Source: Euborellia annulipes
Lineage: Eukaryota > Arthropoda > Insecta > Dermaptera > Anisolabididae
Length of the DNA: 64,000 nt
NCBI GenBank assembly: GCA_023213315.1
Contig: JAKCPI010001756.1
Coordinates: 62,001 to 126,000 of the forward strand
Direction: 5' to 3'
The notes below the pieces were generated by a model that was not told the DNA's origin, did not search any database, and saw nothing but the letters and a program-made list of their open reading frames with translations. Made by a program: the position numbers and the translations under genes. This document shows positions 56,008-64,000 of this stretch, piece by piece (the first letter of the stretch is position 1; every line of letters starts with the position of its first letter).

Positions 56008-57215
56008 ATATCTTCCCCCTAAAATTAGCCTCTCCGGTGGTTTTCGGTTCCTGTTCGATCTTCTTATAGTAGTATCAACATTTCCACTCGTAGACGCCTG
56101 TTCATTTTCATTATTCGTATTCAATTCTTCATTATTCGAACATTTCTCTTCTGAAGATTCATCTTCATCATTTTCGAAAGGAAATTGAATTGAGGTTCTT
56201 CATTATTCTTCCATAAAGAAGGATTAGCTTTTTCAATTGATCCAGATGACGCACTTCAATTCTTTTATCCATATTCACAATTTTATAATTTCTTGATCCT
56301 GAACATTCAATAATTTTTCCTAATTGCCAATTAACGTTTCTCTTATTGTATATTCTGTACCAAATAATATCACCAAGTTTAAATTCATTTTGCACCGAAG
56401 GATTTGGTACAAAATTTTTTGAGATTTTAACATATCCAAACGTGTTCTAAGTTTGCGACCCATTAATAATTCCGCAGGTGAGACATTTGAAACCCCAATC
56501 GGAGACACACGTAGCCGAAATAACAATCTTAAAAGTTGTTCTTCAAAATTTCCCTCTCCAAATTTTATAATATTTTGTTTAATGGTTTGAACCAATCGCT
56601 CCGCTTGACCATTCGAAGAGGGATGGAAAGGAGCCGAACGCAAATGTTTAATGCCATTCTCATTCAAAATCGTGAGAATTCTGAACTTGTGAATGTGCTA
56701 CCATTATCAGATACAAGCGTTTCGGGAATACCATGTACAGAAAAAATTCTCCTAAGCTCTTGTATTGTTAATAAACTTGACATATTTTTCATTACAACTA
56801 CTTCAGGCCAACGCGAATAAGAATCAATTAAAATTAATAAAATTTTACCATCAATGGGACCCGCAAAATCCACATGCACCCTCACCCAAGGTTTAGTAGA
56901 ATGAGGCCAAGGGACTGGACTCGATTTAGGAGAATTATGAGCAGTGGAACAACATTTAACACATTTTTTAACAAAATCCTCCTATATCATTATCGATACC
57001 TGGCCACCAAACATGACTTCTCGCAAGAGCCTTCATAGTAACCATGCCTGGATGAGATTCGTGAAGCATATTTAAAATTTTTCCCTAAAAACTTGAGGGA
57101 TCACTACTCTCTCGCCCCATAAAATACAATTTTTATAAATTGACAAACTATCCTTCCTTCTAAAATAAGGTATTATAGACTGATTAATAGTTTTCCAATC
57201 CCCAGTTTGTAAATT
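56005..57215 (-). pseudogene. Gypsy pol remnant: RNase H-integrase linker, zinc finger, integrase core, C-terminal domain
   Basis: Order on the - strand: a linker with ILWGERVVIP; the integrase zinc finger with LHESHPG and a CVKC pair; the integrase core with HVDFAGP (first Asp), LVSDNGSTF (second Asp) and NGQAER (Glu); PAELLMGRKLRT; a chromatin/DNA-binding tail with LGDIIWYR; an acidic linker; and a basic end RRSNRNRKPPER. The catalytic D, D and E are all present, but the frame shifts at least twice or three times (near 56990, near 56665, near 56170), so it cannot make integrase. The integrase joins cDNA to chromosomal DNA in intact relatives. Confidence 0.88.
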
Positions 57216-57279
57216 CTTTATATAATTTCATATACATCAGTAACATAATACCAAATTATCTTTGTAAAATTTTCTATAT

Positions 57280-57385
57280 ATTAAAAAAAAAAAATCTCAA
57301 AAATCCGTCAAGTGGTTTCTGTGTTATTAAAGAAAAATAAAATTTAAAAATTAAATTTATTTAAATTAAATTAAATCTCACAATT
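57280..57385 (-). repeat. Dispersed repeat C, inverted, beside the gypsy element
   Basis: AAAAATCCGTCAAGTGG, TTATTAAAGAAAAATAAAA, AAATCTCACAATTAT. Confidence 0.6.
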
Positions 57386-58114
57386 ATCAAATTACGTTTT
57401 ATTCTATATAATATAATTTTTTATTATATCAATAGATATAAATTGAATATAAATAATAAATTTTATCCAACACAGATGAAAAATTCCCATTTGTCAAAGA
57501 ATTTATTCTAGGCCATTGAGAGGAGATTAAAGACGATGGATGAGGTGTATATGAGATAGAATAATTAAGGATAAGAGCATATCTCCATTTCTACTAAAAT
57601 CATCATGCATATTAGATTCTACTCTTTAATCAAGCAAATGTCCACACAAAGATTAAATGGCACTCACTCACTCTGGGTGGCCTTCAAACTTCACTCTTTT
57701 TTTGGAATATAAAACTCTCTCTTGATTGTGCACCGCACCCTTTCTTTTTTCTTTCTTTCATTAATCATTTTTTTTTATTTATTTATTTTTTTTTGTGTTG
57801 GTAATAATTGATAACTAGTAGTAGTTGGGTGTTATAAAAAAACGGATAAGATAAGAATGGGGTAATATTTTTTTACATAAATACCCATGTAAAATAACAG
57901 TGTAAAAATAAACCAACCTATGTCCGGAAGAGGATGAAGTTTTGTTCATTCACCAAAAACATTCAAAATTTCAGTTACTTATTCTTTATATTATACTTAA
58001 AAAAAATATATATTTTTTTTTAAGAATAAGCCAGAAAATCGAGAGGTGATAACTTTAAGTATTTCCATAAATAAATGAAACCTAATAGCAAATCATCTTT
58101 TTAAAATTCTCTAT

Positions 58115-58545
58115 AAATTAAAAAAAGTCCCATCAAAATCCGTCAAGTAGTTTCAGAGTTATAAAGAAAAAGAGAATTAAAAGTTAAATTAAATCTCACA
58201 TTTATTAAATTAGGTTCTATTCTATATAATAGGTCTAATATTTTTAATTAGATTTAGATAAAAATTAATATTAAATTATAGAATAATAATTGGAAGTTTT
58301 AATTTTAAATTTTCCTTTATAAATTTAACTCCGAAACTACCTAACGGATTTTTATGGGTTTTTTTTTAATTCATACGGAATTTACTGGTATGTAGAATTT
58401 AATTATTCTAAATAAATAAAATAAAATTTAAAGCTAAATGATAAAAATATTTTATAGAATAGAACCTAATTTAGAGATTTAATTTTTAATTCTCTTTATA
58501 ACTCCGAAACTACTTGACTGATTTTTATGAGGTTTTTTTTTTAAA
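58115..58545. repeat. Three dispersed repeat C copies, mixed orientation
   Basis: Inverted at 58115-58225, forward at 58265-58375 and forward at 58455-58545 (CTCCGAAACTACTTGACTG). Confidence 0.65.
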
Positions 58546-59199
58546 GAATCTAAACAAGTGTAGAATATTTATTTTATTCTACACCTGCAATCATAATATA
58601 TTAATCTTCAATATAAGTTTTATTATGTATATTTTAGGTAATTAATAAAGTAGGGGTCCCAAAGAGGGGAAACCCTTCTTCTGCCTAACTGCTTTAGTTT
58701 ATTCTAAGCAAACATCCTGAGGAAAACTTTAAATTAAATTTTATATCCATATTTTTTGTTTTTTTAATAAAAAATCTAAATTGCATTTTTTTTTAATGTA
58801 TCCGTAATCACAAACACCTTATAGGTAAATATTTACGTTATCTTTTTTTTATTAACTCGTTTATTTACAACCAAATAATAATTTTCTTTTTTTTACCTAA
58901 CTAATTTACATCATTTTTCTTTTTTTTTTTCAATATGTTTATAAATATTAAAATTCTCCCGGTTTTTTTTTTATACTTGTATGCCCAAAGGGCAAATGAG
59001 GAAATATTAAAATTGGTTATTTATTCACTAAACAATCTGTTTTTTTATATTTCTTCATTTAGAAAGCTTCTAAAAATAAATTGCCTTAGGGTAAATTAAT
59101 TTTTATATCGTTCTGGCCCCTCAGAAATACTAGCTGCGCGGTTAGGGGACTCCCCTACCTTTAAATCTTACTAAAGTTTAGAAACAAAATAAAATCTCT

Positions 59200-59640
59200 A
59201 TTAACTTTAATTTGGTGAGAGATGTAAAAAAAATTTTTTAAACAAAAGTTGTTTAAAATAAAAAATAGAAAAATTTTGTATTTATGTAAAATTTGTCTAA
59301 AATGAATATTTAAGAAGATATTTTGATTGAAGCTTAATGATATTTTGATTTTTGTAATTTGAACTCTTTTGTTATAAATTAATTGCGAGTATTAAAATAA
59401 ATTTAATTAATTAATAGAAGAAATTTATTCGAATTTCTTTTAATTAATTGGTTAAAAATCATCAAATTTGGGGGGCGCGAATTTCAAACAAAAATCTCTA
59501 TATCTCCCAAACGGTAAATATTATAAAAAAATTGTTTAAACAAAAGTTGTTCAGAATTTTGCATAAAACAATTTTTGTAATGAGTATTATTTTGATAAAA
59601 TTATTAATTTAAGAGATATTTTGATTATTTTAAGTTTAAA
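59200..59640 (-). repeat. AACTTTTGTTTGAA repeats, inverted
   Basis: Parallel in order and content to 51830-52240, including GAAATTTATTCGAATTTC and AAACAAAAGTTGTTCAG, so the two blocks are copies of one larger unit. Confidence 0.65.
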
Positions 59641-60289
59641 GTATTTCTTGTGTTAAGAGGAAAGTTTTCTGGCATTTTTACACTTTTTTTTATTATTATT
59701 AATATCAATTTTCAAAATATTGTTGCGTATTGTATTTCGACACTCATTGTCCCAAAGGCGGGCGGCGCGGCTAGTAATAAATAAAGAAATAGAGGGAGTA
59801 AGTAATAAGAGTTCACTTGCTTAATCAAGTGATGGATGAAGATTTTATCTTAATCAGGAGGGAATGAATTCTTTGCCAACCTGTTTTCATTAACCAACCG
59901 AGTGGGGATGTCAAGAGAGCGAGCGAGAAAAAAAAAAAAAAAAAACGTCTCCATTTAATTGTTCGCCTTCTCTTTTCAAATCCCCATTACTTAGAGAAAT
60001 TTTCAAATAAATACATTTAACCACAAAAACAATCCATCTTCAGTGTTTTATATTACATTTTTAATTAAAATATATTTAAAATCAATTTCAAGAAATATCA
60101 AATTACAAAATAAAAAAAAAAATTGAATAAAAATCCGTCAACTAGTTTCCGAGGAATTTAAAAGAAAAATATTTAAATTTTATTATTAAAATTCTATTTT
60201 TTCAATATACGAATAAATCTAATTAAAATATAATTTTTTTTTGTATACTTTTCTTCTAATTATAACGCGAAAATTTAAATTTAAAATAT

Positions 60290-60400
60290 TTATATGATTA
60301 ATTATAGAATAATAATTGGGGGATTTAATTTTTTTTTTTATTTCTTTTATTAGGCCTACGCATTTACTCGGAAACTACTTGACGGATTTTTATGGGCTTT
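60290..60400 (+). repeat. Dispersed repeat C copy
   Basis: ATTATAGAATAATAATTGGG ... CGGAAACTACTTGACGGAT. An inverted remnant precedes it at 60125-60170. Confidence 0.65.
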
Positions 60401-60422
60401 TTTTTCATTTTTAAGTATAAAT

Positions 60423-61168
60423 CAGGTCTATTCTCTATGCAAAATCGTCAAATTTTCACATCTGAACAGGTCTATTCTCTAAACACAGGCGTTAAAATTT
60501 AAAAAAAACAAATGGGTATTAAAAAGTAATGTAAAAACAATCAGCGTTAAAAAAATTCAAAATTTTAAACAGCGACGTTAACATGTTGCTTTTATTTCAA
60601 AGCTATCAAAATCATAACCTTACTTTTTAGGTTAAGATCGTCATTTTTATTTTAAACACGACGTTAATATATTAAAAGCACTTCCTAGACAAAGTTTTTG
60701 TTTACAGAATAGCTATTTGAGGCAAGGAAGTGATTTTGAATAGCATTTTTTAACGCTGATTGTTTTTACATTACTTTTTAACACCTGTTTTAAATTTTAA
60801 CCCCTGTTTTCAGAGAATAGACCTGAAATCAGCTTTAATTCATTTTAACACCTCCTTGCCTCAAATTTCTATTCTGAAAGCAAAAACTTTAACTGCAAAG
60901 CGTTAACATTTAGTCAAAAGTGTAAAAAATTAATATCATGTCTAGGGGGTGTTGCCTTTAATATTTTAACTCCGTATTTAATGCATCAAAATGGCGTCTT
61001 TAATCTAAAAAGTAAGGTTATGATTTTGACAGCTTTGAGATCAAAAGCATGGTAACGTCGTTATTAAAATTTGGCTTAGAGAATAGCATTTTTTAACGCT
61101 AATGTTATCGCTTTACTTTTTAACACCGGATGTTAAATTTTAACGTCTGTTTTTAGAGAATAGACCTG
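60423..61168. mobile_element. Nested TIR element with CAGGTCTATTCTCT ends
   Basis: Outer ends CAGGTCTATTCTCT (60423) and AGAGAATAGACCTG (to 61168). A second pair of the same ends sits inside at 60467 and 60825. Interior blocks such as AAGTAAGGTTATGATTTTGA occur in both orientations. Confidence 0.7.
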
Positions 61169-61858
61169 AATATGAGTTCTAGATTTTATTTATTTTTTTA
61201 ATTAACAATTAATTAATTTAATTATCAATTATTCTATTCTTTTTTTAACAATTAAAATTAAATGATATATCTTTTCAACTTTTTCTCTCAAAAGTTATTA
61301 TGATTATTATTAATTTTTTTTTTTATGTTAAAATAATATCAGATATTTTCCCATCGATCGAAAATTGATTATTCAATCAAATAATTAAAAAAAATACAAA
61401 AATTGACACCTATGCATTATTTCATTACAGGATATGAATTTTTTGGATTAGAAATTGAAATTCTAATTTTAAAATGATTCATCAAAAAATATAAAAAGAA
61501 TTTTCCAAGGTCTAAAACCTTTTTCTCATATATACTAGCTGCACCGTCCGCCTTTGGTGGGCTTTGCCCTCCTTCCCTGGACTCTAATTTCTTTTTCTCA
61601 GGCCCGCCAAACTCTCTTAGTCGTATATACGTATTTATTCATATTCATTTACATATTTAAGTATTTATAACCATCAGTTGAAATTTTGACACAATTATAA
61701 AGCCCGAGAGAGCAGCGCTCTAGTCTAGTAAACAAAACACAATATTCATTTAATCCTCTACAATTTATAAAATAAAAGTCTTATTAATTAAAGACATATT
61801 TTGAGGAAAATAAATTTTGGAACCACTCATTGGAAAAGGATGAAATAAATTTAAACGC

Positions 61859-62262
61859 ACACCAATTGAGCTTTTGGACAAAACGTTTTTGCCAAAAAAA
61901 CGGTATTTTCAATGCTTCAACACCGAGGAGGCAAAACACAATTGAGCATGATTCGACATCATTAAGCAAAATATTTTGCAATTGAGCGTTTTTTGCTCAA
62001 TCGATGTGCGTTGGCATTGGACAAGATGTTTTGTCTCAATGGCCGAACAATGCCAATCAAAGCACACCGATTGAGCAAAAAACGCTCAATCGCAAAACAT
62101 TTTGCTCAATGGCAACGCACGCCGATTGAGCAGATCGCTCAATAGCAAAACATTTTGTTCAAGAGCAAAACATTTTGCCTAATCGGTGTGCGTTGGCATT
62201 GAGCAAAAAGTTTTGCTTTTGGAAAAAAACGTTTTGTTAAAAGCGTTTTGCTCAATTGGTGT
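61859..62262. mobile_element. Nested-hairpin element with ACACCAATTGAGC ends
   Basis: 404 bp built from many copies of ATTGAGCAAAA and TTTTGCTCAAT in both orientations, plus AAAACATTTTG and GGTGTGCGTTGGCATTG. The outer ends ACACCAATTGAG and CTCAATTGGTGT are exact complements. It ends about 95 bp upstream of a PDE8 exon. Confidence 0.7.
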
Positions 62263-62356
62263 AACTAATAACTTATATAATATGTATATACGGTATAAAC
62301 ATATGACTCTGTGTTTTAGTTTTAATATCAAATTGATCTTTGTTTATTTTTGATAG

Positions 62357-62416
62357 GGCCATTCGAAAGAAGAAGAGCGGAACTTCGCCTATTTTAGTTG
62401 CCATCGTTCGAAAGAG
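62357..62416 (+). CDS. Pde8: PDE8 exon, receiver-like domain, middle part
   Basis: A 60-nt exon following an 18.5-kb intron. The acceptor is TTTTTGATAG and the donor GTAAGT. Its first base completes the Arg codon left open by the exon at 43704. It reads AIRKKKSGTSPILVAIVRK, matching the SIR...TVILAVV strand of vertebrate PDE8 (the stretch after the AEAVCR helix). It ends two bases into a Ser codon that the next exon completes. It lies about 95 bp downstream of a 404-bp palindromic element. Confidence 0.9.
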
Positions 62417-62484
62417 GTAAGTTCTTTCTTTTTGTTTATTCTTTCAGAAAAGAGAATTATTTTTGTTGTTGTTTGTTCTTGCAG

Positions 62485-62542
62485 TGTTTTTGAAAAAGAG
62501 GAGCCGAGCATCTTGCCTCTTCTTGCCGCTGGATATTCAAGG
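62485..62542 (+). CDS. Pde8: PDE8 exon, receiver-like domain, C-terminal part
   Basis: A 58-nt exon separated by a 68-bp intron, with TTGTTCTTGCAG acceptor and GTGAGT donor. It completes a Ser codon, then reads VFEKEEPSILPLLAAGYSR, equivalent to EEASVLPLLHAGFNRR of vertebrate PDE8, the last helix and strand of the receiver-like domain. It closes in phase 0. The continuation (RFMEN in mammals, then the PAS domain and HD phosphodiesterase domain) is not in the remaining 1.4 kb, which is filled by a SINE and palindromic repeats, so the gene runs off the right edge. Confidence 0.92.
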
Positions 62543-62554
62543 GTGAGTTATTTA

Positions 62555-62817
62555 CTTTCATCTCCCAATCAAAGGGTGAAAATTCTAATAACTTCATCTA
62601 CTACACAGTCATTAGTGTCAACCCTGACACGTTGTGGTTACTCTGAGTAACTCTCATGGGAATGATGCTGAGGTGGGTTCCCGTTTCCTTCCTCAGGAGG
62701 AGGCATCTCAAATAGAGTTGGATAATTTATTGCCGTGAGGTGGATTTGAACTCGAGTTGTCTTCAACTCAGGATTATAAGCTTAACTGCTTTATCCCCTC
62801 GGCTAATCGCCTCCTCA
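62555..62817 (-). mobile_element. tRNA-derived SINE (family B)
   Basis: On the - strand: an A box (AGCCGAGGGGATAAAGCAG), a B box (ACTCGAGTTCAAATCCACC), then a body with TTATCCAACTCTATTTGAG and AACGGGAACCCACCTCAGC. It lies directly downstream of the PDE8 exon at 62485, inside the next intron. Confidence 0.7.
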
Positions 62818-62828
62818 AATAACTTCAT

Positions 62829-63570
62829 CAGGTTTCTCTAAAAACAGACGTTAAAATTTAAAATAAACATATAGGTGTTAAAAAGTAATTAAAAACAATC
62901 AGCGTTAAAAAAAAAAGTTTTAACTTGTTTCTTTTATTTCAAAGCTATCAAAATCATAACCTTTACTTTTTAGGTTAAGGACGCCATTTTTATTTTAAAC
63001 ACGACGTTAAAATATTAAAGCCACGGGGGGGGGGGGGGGGGGGGGGGGATTAGGGGGGGGGGGGGGGGGTCTCTTAGTGTTTTGGGGAAGGGTTGGGGAA
63101 AGATAAAAAAAGAATATAAATTGTCAGAATCGATAAATTGGGAAAATTCAAATAGAGGCACGGAGAAGGGAAGAAAAGTGTAAAATAATAAATAAAATAT
63201 AATAAATCGAACTAATTTCTCGTTAATCAATCATAAGGAAATAAATTTTATAAAAATGAGAACATTTTATTAAAAATCTCTTTCAATCCTTTACTATCAA
63301 CTCCCTCCTTGGAGAAAAAAGGGAGGGGAAACAAAAGAAAAGCCCGCCCCCCAAGGCCACCACCTGCAAGGTAGAATTGAGGAATTACACCCCCTAGAAC
63401 ATGGCATTAGTTTTTAACACTATTTAAGGCTTTGGCTTTAAATTTTTGTTTACAGAATAGCTATTTGAGCCAAGGAAGTGATTTTGAATAGCATTTTTTA
63501 ACGCTTACATTACTTTTTAACACCCATTTGTTTATTTTAAATTTTGACGTGCTTTTAGAGAATAGACCTG
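62829..63570. mobile_element. CAGGTCTATTCTCT-family element with poly-G insert
   Basis: Left end CAGGTTTCTCTAAAAACAG, right end AGAGAATAGACCTG at 63570. The arms match the element at 60467-60825. The middle is replaced by about 400 bp starting with two G runs at 63025-63069. Confidence 0.65.
63025..63069 (+). repeat. Two long G runs
   Basis: 24 G then ATTA then 17 G, inside a palindromic element. The lengths may be affected by sequencing or assembly error. Confidence 0.8.
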
Positions 63571-63595
63571 CATTTTTGCTTAATATGCAACTAAT

Positions 63596-63880
63596 CAGGT
63601 CTATTCTCTAAGCGAAAACGTTAACTTTTAACATCTATAAAGAACGATAATTCATTTTAACCCCTTCTTGCCTCAAATCGCTATTCTGTAAACTAAAGCG
63701 TTAACATTTTATTTAGTCAATAGTGTTAAAAATTAATGTCATGTCTAGAAGGTGCTTTTATTATTTTAATGCATAAAAATGGAGTCTTTGACCTAAAAAG
63801 TAAGGTTATGATTTTGATAGCTTTGCAATAAATGCAACATGTTAACGTCGCTGTTAAAACTTGGTTTAGAGAATAGCACA
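63596..63880. mobile_element. Third CAGGTCTATTCTCT-family copy
   Basis: Starts CAGGTCTATTCTCTAAG and carries the TAATGTCATGTCTAGAAGG and AAGTAAGGTTATGATTTTGA blocks in the orientation opposite to the preceding element. It ends near a TTTAGAGAATAGC remnant. Confidence 0.6.
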
Positions 63881-63920
63881 ATTAGAGTTTTATCTATATT
63901 CTTTGTTTATTGTTATTAAA

Positions 63921-64000
63921 AACATATAACCAAGTATTTATTAATTTAAATAAGCGAAAAATGTAGGTACCGCCGGGAGGCGCCCCGCGGATCCGTAGGG
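63921..64000. mobile_element. Left part of a second ACATATAACCAAG element, cut by the window edge
   Basis: The first ~55 bp match the arm at 16251-16376. The GC-rich stretch CCGCCGGGAGGCGCCCCGCG then runs to the end of the window. Confidence 0.6.

Larger units (their letters stand above)
55850..57239 (-). mobile_element. Internally deleted gypsy-type LTR retrotransposon with target duplication
   Basis: Read on the - strand it ends with a 3' LTR (55850-56007) that starts TGATGTATATG and ends ACACATCA, preceded by the purine tract AGGGGGAAGATAT. At the other end only the first ~24 bp of the 5' LTR (TGATGTATATGA...) survive before the sequence jumps into the middle of pol. Both ends are flanked by the same 5 bp, gtaac on the + strand (55845-55849 and 57240-57244). 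Gag, protease, RT and RNase H have been deleted since insertion. Confidence 0.85.
43904..62356 (+). other. PDE8 intron (18.5 kb) inside the receiver-like domain
   Basis: Bounded by the GTGAGT donor at 43904 and the GATAG acceptor at 62355-62356, with matching codon phase on both sides. It interrupts the receiver-like domain and hosts a Penelope-like fragment, a satellite array, a decayed DNA transposon, an internally deleted gypsy element and several palindromic elements. None of the long reading frames inside it is a host gene. Confidence 0.88.

Noticed and set aside
1..64000. CRISPR arrays, prophage, operons or plasmid functions
   Set aside because: Spliced exons, SINEs and animal retroelements show a eukaryotic nuclear locus. 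The regular repeats are satellites and lack CRISPR-sized repeat-spacer structure.

Overview
This is a strongly AT-rich, repeat-dominated stretch of an animal nuclear genome, most likely an arthropod. The grounds are spliced exons with GT/AG borders, a jockey-type non-LTR retrotransposon, a Penelope-like element with a GIY-YIG nuclease, a gypsy LTR element, tRNA-derived SINEs and many small terminal-inverted-repeat elements. I cannot name the species. There is no sign of bacterial, plasmid or CRISPR content.

One host gene is recognisable: the 5' half of a cAMP phosphodiesterase 8 (PDE8) gene on the + strand. Three exons (43704-43903, 62357-62416, 62485-62542) encode the receiver-like N-terminal domain of PDE8 in a continuous, phase-compatible reading. 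The exon at 43521-43589 leads into them. Two further candidate exons, 26073-26158 and 37710-37919, both end in phase 0 and could each splice to 43521, which suggests alternative 5' ends. The PAS and catalytic HD phosphodiesterase domains must lie beyond the right edge. The introns are very long (about 17.4 kb and 18.5 kb) and hold most of the mobile elements described here.

Layout: 1-6.4 kb holds dispersed AT-rich repeats, two large hairpin-ended repeats and SINE pieces. 6.4-9.0 kb is a 5'-truncated jockey element with an open RT frame on the - strand. 9.2-12.2 kb holds a foldback element carrying a SINE insertion with target duplication, plus a mariner-like MITE. 12.6-22 kb has dispersed repeats, GC-rich minisatellites and a GACGGACA minisatellite. 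22-30 kb has tRNA-like sequences, hammerhead ribozyme motifs and the first candidate PDE8 exon. 30-43 kb has snap-back repeats, a tandem block and the second candidate first exon. 43.5-43.9 kb holds PDE8 exons. 44.9-46.7 kb is a Penelope-like fragment with its own hammerhead motif, inside a long inverted repeat. 48.7-50.5 kb is a 324-325 bp satellite. 50.6-51.1 kb is a long-arm palindrome. 54.2-55.2 kb is a decayed DNA transposon. 55.85-57.24 kb is an internally deleted gypsy element still flanked by its 5-bp duplication. 60.4-64 kb has nested palindromic elements around the last two PDE8 exons.

The most striking system is a set of hammerhead ribozyme (HHR) motifs on both strands. Five or six keep the CUGANGA core and the GAA box, usually with a palindromic ACGU in place of helix III, which is the arrangement known from Penelope-like retroelements. 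Several lie beside tRNA-like sequences. The PDE8 pre-mRNA would carry several of them in sense orientation.
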